Shown here: positions 1 through 8,307 of the stretch, piece by piece
Position numbering within the stretch: position 1 is the stretch's first letter
Layout of the letters: the number at the start of each line of letters is the position of its first letter
Assembly: GCF_002939985.1 (NCBI RefSeq)
Contig: NZ_MDFM01000033.1
Location: forward strand, 1 to 55,643
Source: Xanthomonas hortorum pv. cynarae
GTDB taxonomy: Bacteria; Pseudomonadota; Gammaproteobacteria; Xanthomonadales; Xanthomonadaceae
Direction of reading: 5' to 3'
DNA: 55,643 nt
The notes under the pieces: model-generated
Told to the model about the DNA's origin: nothing
The model's input: only the letters and a program-made list of their open reading frames with translations
The model's database searches: none
Position numbers and translations under genes: made by a program

Positions 1-133
1 GCCGGTTTGCACTTTGTCGTCTTCACGATCCTGATGCTTGGAAATGCAGCCGCTCTATTTCAAAGTTCATAACACGCTCTAGCTTGTCGATGTGCCGGGT
101 GATAACGTGTCAGGACGAATCCCATACCTGGGC

Positions 134-523
134 ATGAACGTGGATATAAAAATTAGGCTCATTTTTGCTACGGGATTACTCGCACTCTCAACCTTGGCTG
201 CTTGTGCAGGAGGAAATATGCGCTCTGATTACAAGAAAAATGATGTTCAGCCGGTCAAGATCGAGAAAGCAGGAAAGTCGCTACAAATCACTTACCACAT
301 GCCTGCAGAGAGTCTGTTTTATTCTCCTGGCGTTGATTTCGCGAATGACGGCGGCGTGTTGCGTATCGCCATCCGCAGATGCGGCATCAATGATAAATGC
401 GATGCCATGGCGAAAGCTGCCATGCCACCAGCTGAGCCGTGGACACCGAAGGTCACCGTACCGTACGCAGGCGAAAAGGTCGTACTGGTCTACGCAGACA
501 GTGAAGAGACGTTGGCCCCTTAA
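134..523 (+). CDS. Small lipoprotein, probable immunity protein of the following T4SS effector
   Basis: A 129-residue protein with a short basic N-terminus, a hydrophobic stretch and a lipobox (STLAAC, Cys near residue 24), so it should be exported and lipidated. The ATG at 134 is chosen because it places this signal peptide at the very N-terminus; an in-frame ATG at 92 would add 14 polar residues. The mature part is small and has no fold I recognise; it keeps two cysteines (RRCGINDKC). It lies 21 bases before an effector gene on the same strand. In Xanthomonas, T4SS effectors are paired with lipoprotein immunity proteins in the periplasm, so immunity is the likely role, by context rather than by sequence similarity. 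Confidence 0.72.
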   Translation: MNVDIKIRLIFATGLLALSTLAACAGGNMRSDYKKNDVQPVKIEKAGKSLQITYHMPAESLFYSPGVDFANDGGVLRIAIRRCGINDKCDAMAKAAMPPAEPWTPKVTVPYAGEKVVLVYADSEETLAP

Positions 524-544
524 TTCCAGTCAAGGAGCGATGCA

Positions 545-1417
545 ATGAGCACCGAACCGGCGAATGAACGCGTTGTGCTTGGAATACACAGCAACGGTGG
601 ACAGGGCGGCCTGACCGATGGCCATGCGTGGATTACGGTCAAGCGAGGCGATTCGCCCACGGAGTATTATGGACTGTGGCCCGACAACCATCCGATGGTG
701 AAGGGTAACGGGGCCGGCACCGACATCCGTTCCGGAATAGAAAAGGGAGAACCTTCTGATGCCGACCGCTACTACGAACTGTCGCCAACTCAAACCAAGG
801 CCCTCGACCAAGCGCTTCGCGAGAATGTCACCTGGGAACTAAATAACAACTGCTCGTCGTGGGCTAGCGAAACGGTGTCTCGCGTCACCGGAAAACAGAT
901 TGATGCAGGCACATGGTTGCCCACCGTGGAAACGCCCAACGCGTTGATCGACACCATTCGCGAGCTGGAGTCTCGACATCCTACGTCCCCGTCCACGCCT
1001 GAAGCGAATGAGCCTGCGCGCGAGGGACGATCAAGCAACTCACTTGGGAAGGTCGAGCCATCGGAAGAACGTAACAGTCCTTCGGCTAGGGCAATGACTG
1101 ATCCAGAGCACGCTGGCAATCGTCTTTTCGCCGGGCTACGCGAAGGGTTGCCTCTGCACATCTCCGATGAGCGGGTCGCTTTCGCCGCTCAGCGTGCGCA
1201 CGAAGCCGGAATCAACGACATGTCGAAGGTGGGCCGGGTCATTGAGCGGGAAGGCGACGTGTTCGTCGTCGGCACGACTCCTGGGTTCCGCGCATCGGTA
1301 CTAGCTGGCGAGCAGCCCCCCACCATCGAACATTCCAGTACAGCGCTTGCCCAGCAAGCTGCTGTGCAGCCTTCAATGGAGCCCCAGGCTCAGAGCATGA
1401 GCCCCCGAATGGTTTAG
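545..1417 (+). CDS. Xanthomonas T4SS effector (X-Tfe) with XVIPCD tail and His/Cys hydrolase-like N-domain
   Basis: A 290-residue protein without a signal peptide. Residues about 183-260 match the XVIPCD recognition domain that docks X-Tfe effectors on VirD4: a DPEH start, two conserved amphipathic segments (AFAAQRAHEAGI, then KVGRVIEREGDVFVV) and a low-complexity Gln/Ser/Pro end. The N-terminal domain has GHAW (His27) and NNCSSWA (Cys103), an order seen in circularly permuted NlpC/P60 or papain-like hydrolases; peptidoglycan or lipid amide cleavage in a rival's periplasm is inferred, not shown. A proline/serine-rich linker (about 145-182) joins the domains. The preceding lipoprotein gene is its likely immunity partner. 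No T4SS structural genes are in this window. Confidence 0.8.
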   Translation: MSTEPANERVVLGIHSNGGQGGLTDGHAWITVKRGDSPTEYYGLWPDNHPMVKGNGAGTDIRSGIEKGEPSDADRYYELSPTQTKALDQALRENVTWELNNNCSSWASETVSRVTGKQIDAGTWLPTVETPNALIDTIRELESRHPTSPSTPEANEPAREGRSSNSLGKVEPSEERNSPSARAMTDPEHAGNRLFAGLREGLPLHISDERVAFAAQRAHEAGINDMSKVGRVIEREGDVFVVGTTPGFRASVLAGEQPPTIEHSSTALAQQAAVQPSMEPQAQSMSPRMV

Positions 1418-1654
1418 CGAACTTCTTGGAACACCCCGGTGCGTGCACGCCTGCTTGATGATCCGGCGGCGTATCACCGGTCCAGTAGCCAATCTTGGCC
1501 AGCGCGGGCACTCCGCGCTGACGCCACACTCCTGGTGGCCTGCGCTTGGCAACGGCTGGGATGAGCGATCGAACGACTACCGCGCTCTTGTCGGCAAAGC
1601 CTGTCCGACGAACTGCTCGCCAGCATCCGCCTCCGTCTGTAGCAACAGCGCCAT

Positions 1655-2370
1655 TTAAAGGGATTGAGGCAATTGGCCAACCTGAGTCACCCCGGCAGGA
1701 CGACCACGTGGACGTCACGTCGTTGGCCTGCCCAATGCACGCTCTACCATCGCCTGGAAGCGCGAGTCGCCCAAGGCGCGCTCCTGCATGAGGTGAAGGC
1801 GGAATGCATGTTCGTCCTCTCGGGCTAGACCCGCATGAAGCCACTTGCATAGACAGACACCCGCTCGGCTGCATCGCAACCAAGATGCAAATAGACCTCG
1901 TGCGACGTGATGAGCTGGCTTTTCGCAAGCCCAAGATGCGTGTGCACGCTTGAGCAGCGGTACTCGGCTGGCAGTTCCACCATGCGGGCGCGTACCGGAT
2001 TGAGTCCGATGTAGCGCAAGACCGTGAGCACATACCGTTCGGTCTGCACCAAGCAGGACTTGAAACGCCCCTGCCACAGGGTTCCGCTGCGCCAGTGCCT
2101 GAGATTGAAGGCTTGCACATACGATTGGCCACTGAGCCGCATCGCTGAAGACACCGCGCCAGCCTTATCCGCCGAGACCAGCAGGTGCACGTGGTTGTCC
2201 ATCAGCACAAACGCATGCACCCGCACAGCAAAGCGCTCGCAGGCCACGCGTAGTAGCAGGCAATAGTGATGCCGATCCTCATCTTCCAAGAAGATCGCGC
2301 ACCGATTCACGCCTCTCTGGACGACATGCATCGGAACGCCGGGCAGTTCCAGACGCGGCTGACGCGGCAT
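1655..2370 (-). pseudogene. Broken REP-associated tyrosine transposase (RAYT, IS200/IS605-like Y1 family)
   Basis: The N-terminal 180 codons from 2370 read as a Y1 transposase: PRQPRLELPGVPMHVVQRG, the HUH motif in MDNHVHLL, WQGRFKSCLV and YIGLNPVRARMV. The frame then closes at 1825, but a one-base shift near 1830 restores the expected C-terminus (ERALGDSRFQAMVERALGR). An in-frame TGA near 1715 interrupts it once more just before the family's basic tail (RPRGRP), and a final TAA follows at 1655. The gene therefore carries a frameshift and a nonsense mutation and should be inactive. RAYTs are thought to mobilise REP palindromes, which are present in this window. Bases 1418-1654, between the effector and this remnant, hold nothing I recognise. 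Confidence 0.82.
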
Positions 2371-2544
2371 GGCCGGGCCCCCTGCTCAAGAAGAAGACCT
2401 CAGCCTGACGGAAGCGATACAGGCCCGCTATCAGACATCGCCGCGCGGACCTGTACGGGCGGCTCGCTTAACCACCCCTTATTGTCGACTGATAATTTAA
2501 CCTGACCGCGTTATTAATCACGTTATTTCTTCAGTTGAGATGCT

Positions 2545-3627
2545 TCAGATTTTCTGAAGCGTGACGCCGAGAAACTCACTAAGGATTTTGACACGCTCCT
2601 TTATACTAGAAGCATCATTGGTCCCCTGCTGATTAAGGCGATCAAACTCAAGCAGATCGAATGAGGCCCCCTCATAATTTTTTATCGCAGCCTCACGGTT
2701 CACAGCTAGCTTCTGCCTGAAATCAAGAAGGCTACGCCGAGTGATCTTTGCTTCCTCTCCGTAGATAACCGCCGATCGAAAGATCAGGTAATAAACCACG
2801 AGAATTCCCTGTGCATGTAGGAGCTCGTCACCTGCGGCGAACTCCGCCGCCATCCGATTCAGTACATTCGTTACATCAGCCTTGAGCTTGTCAACCCGAG
2901 CGCTATACCCGTCATGGTATCGCTTGGCGAGCGAATCTAGATAGACCTTTTTTGTATCAACGATCTGACCAGAAGTATTGAGACTATCTTCGACGAGTAG
3001 AAATCGTGCTGCAGCCTCGCGATGCTGGTAACGGTTATTGCGAAATTTAACTCGACTATGAAAAAAAATGTGCTGAGAAACATCCGTAATTGCCCGGACG
3101 ACATCGCCACCAATTGCATTTCGCTTCTCCGCGGCATTCAGCGGAACCGCCTCATTTAGCCGAGAGAACATATCCTCGATCAGATCGATATCATCGCCTT
3201 CAATCACCACAGTAACAACTGGAAGAACGAAGGAGTCGAACTTCACACGAATCTTGGGGTACTGTTTCGCAATATCCTCATAACTAAGTCCGCCAAGATT
3301 TAGCTGAGCATCTCGTTGATATTCAAAATCAGAAGCCAGCGTAAAATCGCCATTCATAAAGCCCCAAATTGCCTCAAGACGCTGCCGCCCGTCAATTACG
3401 GCAAAGCGAAATCCTGATTTATGCACCTCATCTTGTCCAAGCACATGAAAATATATTTTCGGCAGATCGTAATCATTAAGAATTGAGTCAATCAAAAGCC
3501 GACGTTTCTCACTAGTCCAAACCCCTCCCATGCGCTGATACTCAGGACTCATGTTTATTTCGGAACGCTCTGAGTAAAGCAACATAATAGTGCTGTTCTT
3601 AAGGCTTGAGGTATCGACGTAGCTCAT
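2545..3627 (-). CDS. DUF262 (ParB/Srx-fold) protein, probable defence component
   Basis: A 360-residue protein with the DUF262 signature: SPEYQR at about 27-32 and VIDGRQRLEAI at about 77-87, the DGQQR-type motif shared with GmrSD, BREX BrxR-like and DndB-like proteins. In characterised members the domain binds or hydrolyses nucleotides and is coupled to a nuclease; here no HNH (DUF1524) domain is visible, the C-terminal third being mainly helical. The start ATG overlaps the stop of the upstream FRG gene by 4 bases, so the two are translationally coupled. Base composition is much richer in AT than the flanking housekeeping genes, consistent with horizontal acquisition. Function inferred from family and island context only. 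Confidence 0.8.
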   Translation of the reverse strand: MSYVDTSSLKNSTIMLLYSERSEINMSPEYQRMGGVWTSEKRRLLIDSILNDYDLPKIYFHVLGQDEVHKSGFRFAVIDGRQRLEAIWGFMNGDFTLASDFEYQRDAQLNLGGLSYEDIAKQYPKIRVKFDSFVLPVVTVVIEGDDIDLIEDMFSRLNEAVPLNAAEKRNAIGGDVVRAITDVSQHIFFHSRVKFRNNRYQHREAAARFLLVEDSLNTSGQIVDTKKVYLDSLAKRYHDGYSARVDKLKADVTNVLNRMAAEFAAGDELLHAQGILVVYYLIFRSAVIYGEEAKITRRSLLDFRQKLAVNREAAIKNYEGASFDLLEFDRLNQQGTNDASSIKERVKILSEFLGVTLQKI

Positions 3628-4373
3628 TTCATCATATCCTTGAGAATGGCACCGACGCTCGCGAGTTCAGGGAATAAGCTGAACCTTGTCATGCCAAGTA
3701 GCTTAAGCTCCTCAGCAAGCGCTTCTTTACTAGCGTGAGGGATTATATATTTCGCAACGTGCGAATGATCACCGACGTCTTCGATCGCAATCTTTTTATT
3801 ATGGTGAATAGTAAAGGTGCCCATCTGCGCCTGAATTCTAGCGTTGTTCCTCGTAGCGATGGTTGCGACCGGAAATAGCTCCAATCTAGTGTTTTGGCGC
3901 AGGCTGTCAACAGTGTAACCCTGAAGCTCGTCATCTTCGAAAGAAGGAATATAATGACCTTCAACTTTGTCTACGATGTTAGCATTTTGGTTTAAAGACG
4001 TGGGCCAGAGGCACCAAAGGGCAGCGTCAATATTCGGCTTGTCAGCCCAGTCTTCAACCGCGAAATACATAGAAATGAGGGGGCTTTCGCTCCAGTCGAG
4101 CAGCCTAGTTGGAACCCCATAGTGCTGCATGAGGAATGTCCAGTCGAATGACGTTGCCGGGCGTCCATCTGCGAGCATTGCTGCGCTTTGCCGAAATCGA
4201 TTGAGAAGCGTAGTTTCGGAGGTATCAGAGGCAGACCGCATGAATCCCGGCAGCAGTCTCCATGCCGCGTCAGAATGACCTCGGAACCAAATTGTGCCGG
4301 ATCGCATTTCACGATCCTCTCGGATAGCAACAAGGAAATCTGAAACACTGCTTATATGTCGCTCTGTGATCAT
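3624..4373 (-). CDS. FRG-domain protein, first gene of a two-gene operon with DUF262
   Basis: A 249-residue protein with the FRG domain named after its motif: IWFRGHSDAAWRLLPG at about 28-43, then MQHYGVPTRLLDWSESPL at about 82-99 followed by SMYFAVEDW. FRG proteins are widespread in phage-defence islands and prophages; the biochemical activity is not established. It is first in an operon: its stop codon overlaps the start of the DUF262 gene (shared ATGA at 3624-3627). Like its partner it is AT-richer than the surrounding genome. The 168 bases upstream (4374-4541) should carry the promoter; no clear sigma-70 site was picked out by eye. Confidence 0.82.
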   Translation of the reverse strand: MITERHISSVSDFLVAIREDREMRSGTIWFRGHSDAAWRLLPGFMRSASDTSETTLLNRFRQSAAMLADGRPATSFDWTFLMQHYGVPTRLLDWSESPLISMYFAVEDWADKPNIDAALWCLWPTSLNQNANIVDKVEGHYIPSFEDDELQGYTVDSLRQNTRLELFPVATIATRNNARIQAQMGTFTIHHNKKIAIEDVGDHSHVAKYIIPHASKEALAEELKLLGMTRFSLFPELASVGAILKDMMK

Positions 4374-4589
4374 GGCGCCCTACACCTTTGCTAAGTTCGT
4401 CCGCGCCACTGCGTGCCTGACGCCATTGATCAAAGTCTACGACAAATTCACAATTGCGTGCGAAAGGTAAGACCACTTTGAGCGCTACGGGGTCAAGTTC
4501 ACTTCTTACGCAAATTCCAGGCAACTGCCTCAAACTTTTGGATGGTCTACCCGCTATCAACACGAACGCCTAGCTGCGAACGTTGCGAT

Positions 4590-4940
4590 ATGGCCAGACT
4601 CAGATGCATCGACCTTCCCGGCATCCCGCAGCATATCGTGCGGCGCGGGAACAACCGCTTGCCGTGCTTTCTGGATGATGGCGACCTGCTGCGCCACCTG
4701 CTCCTGCTGCATGAGTTCCTACACGCCACAGGCTGCCAGCTGCATGCCTATGTATGGATGGACAACAACCATATGCATTTGCCTGCCACGCCACCTGCAC
4801 CAGGACGGATCGGGCAGCTGATACAGCGGCTTGGGCGCATCAATAGCCGCCGCGTGCACACCGGCACGCTATGGGAAGGGCTCTACAAAGCTTGTCTTGT
4901 GGACAGCGCTGACTACATCATTCGCTGCTTAATCCCCCGG
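4590..4940 (+). pseudogene. 5' fragment of a second RAYT transposase, interrupted by an IS30-like element
   Basis: From the ATG at 4590 the sequence reads MARLRCIDLPGIPQHIVRRG, then a HUH region (MDNNHMHL, with one residue more than the usual MDNHVHL) and GTLWEGLYKACLVDSADYIIRC. The family's next block (YIELNPVRA) is missing: similarity ends at about 4930, where the left inverted repeat of an IS30-like element begins. No continuation was recognised right of that element. It is a different RAYT lineage from the remnant at 1655-2370, judging by the low identity of the two N-termini. Inactive. Confidence 0.78.
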
Positions 4941-5254
4941 CGGCTTCAACTCCGATTCGCAACACCAACGGTTGTGAAGTGGCCCAGGCGACCTGACTTG
5001 AGCGACTTCACCGCCAAGTGGAGTTGCCCATGTCATCCAGCCGCCTGGACCAGGCCGAACGATACCGTTTGCATGCTTTATATGAAACCGGGATGTCGAT
5101 GCGGGCCATCGCCGATGCGTTGGAGCGCGCGCCCAGCACGATCAGCCGCGAACTGCGCCGCAATCAGCACGCTCGGCACTATCTGCCAGATAACGCCCCT
5201 CGAAGTCTTCTCCGAGGAGGTCCTCAACAGCGTTGCGAATCGGAGTTGAATCCG
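4941..5254 (+). mobile_element. Internally deleted IS30-like element with perfect 19-bp terminal inverted repeats
   Basis: The 19-mer TTCAACTCCGATTCGCAAC at 4945-4963 recurs as its exact reverse complement at 5232-5250, extending to about 23 of 24 matching bases with the flanks (CGG on the outside). Between them lies only the N-terminal helix-turn-helix part of an IS30-family transposase, so the roughly 1-kb element has lost its catalytic core and shrunk to about 310 bp. It sits inside the second RAYT fragment. Bases 5255-5467 to its right contain no gene I can support. Confidence 0.7.
5030..5190 (+). pseudogene. IS30-family transposase, N-terminal fragment
   Basis: Starting at ATG 5030 (or ATG 5018), the frame reads LDQAERYRLHALYETGMSMR then AIADALERAPSTISRELRRN, which is the N-terminal HTH of IS30-family transposases (the usual form is ERYxI, GxSxRAIAxxLGRSPSTISRELRRN). 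After about residue 55 the frame loses similarity and no DDE domain follows. It is the internal content of the deleted element at 4941-5254. Confidence 0.8.
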
Positions 5255-5467
5255 CCCCCCGTTGGTCGGTCAAGTATTGATGGGCAAGAACGGCGACATC
5301 GTCGCGATCAGAGGGCGCATCGACGACCCAATCCACAGGCGCGCAGCCGCTTCTATCGACCAGGCAGTTCACCAGGAACAGGCACATATACGGCAACAGC
5401 AATTGGCACGAAGCCACCAGCAAGATGCCCAACACGCGCTACGCATGAGTGTCTGACAAATACATTT

Positions 5468-5881
5468 TTAACAATGGAGGCTATCGAGCACGCGCACGAG
5501 TTTACCTGAAAGCCTAGAGAGATCTTTCAGCTCGCATTCCCACACGGCCAGCACACGCCAGCCTAGCGCACGCAATAGCTTGCGCTTCTTCGCGTCTCGC
5601 TGACGATTGGCTTCGATCTTAGGCCCCCAGTAATCCACCCTAGACTTCGGCATCTTGTTGCGCTTGCACGCATGACCGTGCCAGAAACATCCGTTAAGGA
5701 AGATGACAGTTTTACGGCCGGGGAGGACCACATCAGGGGTGCCAGGCAGGTCTCGCCGGTGCAACCTAAATCTGAACCCAAGCCCATGCAGCAACGACCT
5801 CAATGCAAGCTCTGGCTTCGTATTTTTCGAGCCTATCCTCGACATCAGCCAGCTGCGCCGTTCCGGAGTCAATCGATCCAT
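5468..5881 (-). CDS. vsr: Very short patch repair (Vsr) DNA mismatch endonuclease
   Basis: A 137-residue protein matching Vsr over its length: SRIGSKNTKPELALRSLL near the N-terminus, LPGTPDVVLPGRKTVIFLNG with the catalytic Asp, then GCFWHGHACKRNKMPKSR with the zinc-binding Cys/His residues, and GWRVLAVWECELK near the end. Vsr nicks next to T in T:G mismatches produced by deamination of 5-methylcytosine at the site of a partner methyltransferase. It is divergent from the cytosine methyltransferase gene, with 72 bases between the starts, so the two share a promoter region. This pairing indicates that the adjacent enzyme makes 5-methylcytosine. Confidence 0.93.
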   Translation of the reverse strand: MDRLTPERRSWLMSRIGSKNTKPELALRSLLHGLGFRFRLHRRDLPGTPDVVLPGRKTVIFLNGCFWHGHACKRNKMPKSRVDYWGPKIEANRQRDAKKRKLLRALGWRVLAVWECELKDLSRLSGKLVRVLDSLHC

Positions 5882-5953
5882 GAATCCTCCGTCTCAAACC
5901 TTGAGACAGCATTGCCGCAACATCCGCCACCCTTAAGAGAAGGATCTCTGATC

Positions 5954-7333
5954 ATGCAAAATGACCTCTTCCGATCGACAAAGGAGCGAGGGCCTACTAT
6001 ACTTCCGACTATGAGCAGACCCCTAGGAATCGACCTCTTCGCCGGCGCCGGCGGCCTTAGCCTTGGTTTCGAACAGGCTGGATTCGATGTAGTTGCGGCC
6101 GTGGAGATAGATCCAGTGCATGCAGCCGTCCATGAGTACAATTTCCCGCATTGCCGAGTGATCCCGAGATCCGTTACGGAGTTAAGCGGATCGACCATTC
6201 GCGCCGCGGCAGGTATAGGCGAACGCACTGTTGACGTAGTGTTCGGAGGCGCTCCTTGCCAAGGCTTCTCGCTTATCGGACAACGCGCGCTGGACGACCC
6301 GAGAAATTCATTGGTGAAGGACTTCGTGCGGATCGTTCGCGAGTTGGACGCACGCTATTTCGTCTTCGAAAACGTCAAGGGACTTACGGTCGGCAAGCAT
6401 CGAAAGTTCCTCGTCGAGATCATCGAGGAGTTCAAGGTAGCGGGCTACGACGTCGTTGAGAACTGGAAGGTCCTCAACGCCTGTTCTTATGGAGTACCCC
6501 AAGATCGGCAACGCCTTTTTCTGCTCGGAGCCAAGCGGGGCCTTCCGCTTCCATCCTATCCCATGCCTACGACCCGCAAGCCCGGAGCCACAGAGACCGA
6601 GCTTCCTACAGCACCAACCTGCTTCGATGCTCTTAGTGATCTACCGGATGCCGAACGATTCGCTCGACTGAATGGAAACGAAGCAGTGCGCGTAACACGT
6701 TGGAACGATACCAATACCTATGCTTCCCACATGCGCTGCTTGGACTCGACAGGCTGGGAATATGGATACAGGAGGGACTGGAACCCCGCTATTTTGACTT
6801 CGAGCGCCCGCTCTAATCATAGCGAGATATCGCGCGAACGCTTTGCCTCAACGCCTCCAGGTGAGGTCGAACCCGTGTCCCGCTTCTTCAAGCTTCACCC
6901 TGAGGGCGTGTCAAACACGCTTAGAGCAGGAACAGATTCGGCGCGCGGCGCTTTTACCAGCCCACGCCCAATCCATTACAAATGGAATCGTTGCATCACC
7001 GTACGCGAGATGGCCCGACTTCATGGCTTTCCCGATTGGTTCCGATTCAATGGGACGAAGTGGCATGGTGCGCGCCAGATAGGAAACGCCGTACCGCCTC
7101 CTCTCGCTCGATCAGTCGCAAGCGAGGTGATGCGTGCTCTGGGGATCAAGCCACAACGCCCTAGAAAAGTCGTTTCGCTTGGAGACGATGCCCTGCTACG
7201 CTTCGGCACGACCGAAGCGGCTGCCTACTGGGGTATCGCAAATCCAATCGGTCGCAGGGACAAGAAAAGCGGAATAAAGAAGCGTAAGCAGTCAGAGATT
7301 TCGCCAATTGCCAGTCTCAATCTGACACCATAG
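5954..7333 (+). CDS. DNA (cytosine-5-)-methyltransferase of a type II R-M module
   Basis: A 459-residue protein with the ordered C5-methyltransferase motifs: IDLFAGAGGLSLGFEQAGF (motif I), a GGAPCQGFS block with the catalytic Cys (IV), VFENVKGL (VI), CSYGVPQDRQRLFLLG (VIII), a target-recognition region, and RQIGNAVPPPLA (X). The ATG at 5954 is chosen because AGAGAAGGA lies about 10 bases upstream and because starting further upstream would overlap the divergent vsr gene on the other strand; ATG 6011 is an alternative with no well-placed ribosome site. A lysine-rich tail (KKSGIKKRKQ) follows motif X. Its partner Vsr is divergent and the endonuclease gene is convergent downstream. Target sequence cannot be deduced by eye. 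Confidence 0.92.
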   Translation: MQNDLFRSTKERGPTILPTMSRPLGIDLFAGAGGLSLGFEQAGFDVVAAVEIDPVHAAVHEYNFPHCRVIPRSVTELSGSTIRAAAGIGERTVDVVFGGAPCQGFSLIGQRALDDPRNSLVKDFVRIVRELDARYFVFENVKGLTVGKHRKFLVEIIEEFKVAGYDVVENWKVLNACSYGVPQDRQRLFLLGAKRGLPLPSYPMPTTRKPGATETELPTAPTCFDALSDLPDAERFARLNGNEAVRVTRWNDTNTYASHMRCLDSTGWEYGYRRDWNPAILTSSARSNHSEISRERFASTPPGEVEPVSRFFKLHPEGVSNTLRAGTDSARGAFTSPRPIHYKWNRCITVREMARLHGFPDWFRFNGTKWHGARQIGNAVPPPLARSVASEVMRALGIKPQRPRKVVSLGDDALLRFGTTEAAAYWGIANPIGRRDKKSGIKKRKQSEISPIASLNLTP

Positions 7334-7400
7334 ATTGGCACACCTTCCGAGTAACCTCTTCGAAGCCGTGCCAGCCACAAATTTCGATGAGACATTAAAG

Positions 7401-7425
7401 AGAGGTGCCAGTTACCGACACCTCT
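7401..7425. terminator. Hairpin between convergent methyltransferase and endonuclease genes
   Basis: AGAGGTG at 7401-7407 pairs with CACCTCT at 7419-7425, flanked by AAAG on the left and TTTGC on the right. It lies midway between the two convergent stop codons (7333 and 7456) and could end transcription from both sides, though the T-runs are short. Confidence 0.5.
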
Positions 7426-7455
7426 TTGCTCGTGCATCCAAACAACTAAAATTTT

Positions 7456-8286
7456 TTAGATCCCTCTGACAGCGGGAACTAAACGATAGAGCGCATCAGA
7501 AGAAAATTCTAAATCGACAAAACTTCCAAGCAAGGCACGTGAAACGGACTTGAACTCTATAACGTGAATTCCGAGATCCTTTTCGGACCTAATGGCGATA
7601 GGAACGACCAAATCCGCATTTGTTGTTTCAAATGCAGCTCTAACCTGACTCATTATTTGGCCGGTTAATATTCGCTCGCTACCTTTTTTTGCTTCGCACG
7701 TTATAAAAACGCTGGAATAGCCCGGAACGTTAGCTAGATACAGAGCGTCAATTTCAGTGGCTCGCAGCTTTACCGTCATTTGGAGATGCGTAACCTCTTT
7801 GACCTGCAGCGCGGAGACAGTGGCCATATGCTGCTCGATTACACGCAGGTTTACCGCAGTTTGGATCAACCAAGCCTCGTCTGATCGACCCAGTTCCCTT
7901 GAGGCCAAGGACATGCTTACCGACTGCATGTCTATTCTTTCGGTTTTATCCGTTACTCGATAGAGATCGGGAAAGGGCTCATCATCGCCAGCAGATAAAG
8001 GAACGAACTCGAAAGAATCGCCCGTTCCTGTACGCTGCTCACCGGTATACCCAAGAAGCGCTATTTTTCTCGGCCAAATCTTCGAAGCCCCACGGCTACG
8101 TATCACGTCCTTAAGGAAGTTCGCGGGGTTTCTATCGCTACGATCTTTACCGTCTTGAGTATTGCAAGCACGAATCGCTTCCGCGACATCTTGCAAAGTC
8201 ATAAGCGTTTTGGTGAGTCGAAGGTTGCCGGGATCCCAGTACTTTTCGAACAGGTGCAGAATTACGTCCGTTTTATCTGAAGCCAT
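7456..8286 (-). CDS. Probable type II restriction endonuclease (PD-(D/E)XK fold)
   Basis: A 276-residue protein with a plausible PD-(D/E)XK centre: TEIDALYLANV (Asp180) followed by VFITCEAKKG (Glu198, Lys200), and a conserved-looking Gln further on (TGQIMSQV). The rest is unfamiliar. It is convergent with the C5-methyltransferase and, like the FRG and DUF262 genes, clearly AT-richer than the flanking housekeeping genes. Position beside the methyltransferase and Vsr makes a cognate endonuclease the best reading; a stand-alone nuclease of another system is possible. Confidence 0.68.
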   Translation of the reverse strand: MASDKTDVILHLFEKYWDPGNLRLTKTLMTLQDVAEAIRACNTQDGKDRSDRNPANFLKDVIRSRGASKIWPRKIALLGYTGEQRTGTGDSFEFVPLSAGDDEPFPDLYRVTDKTERIDMQSVSMSLASRELGRSDEAWLIQTAVNLRVIEQHMATVSALQVKEVTHLQMTVKLRATEIDALYLANVPGYSSVFITCEAKKGSERILTGQIMSQVRAAFETTNADLVVPIAIRSEKDLGIHVIEFKSVSRALLGSFVDLEFSSDALYRLVPAVRGI

Positions 8287-8307
8287 TACTTATCCCCATG
8301 CAAGACT

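Noticed and set aside
5142..5435. 97-codon minus-strand frame right of the IS30-like stump
   Set aside because: It runs through the right inverted repeat and the transposase fragment, with no recognisable family.
5672..5953. N-terminal extension of the cytosine methyltransferase
   Set aside because: It lies antisense to vsr, and a good ribosome site precedes ATG 5954.
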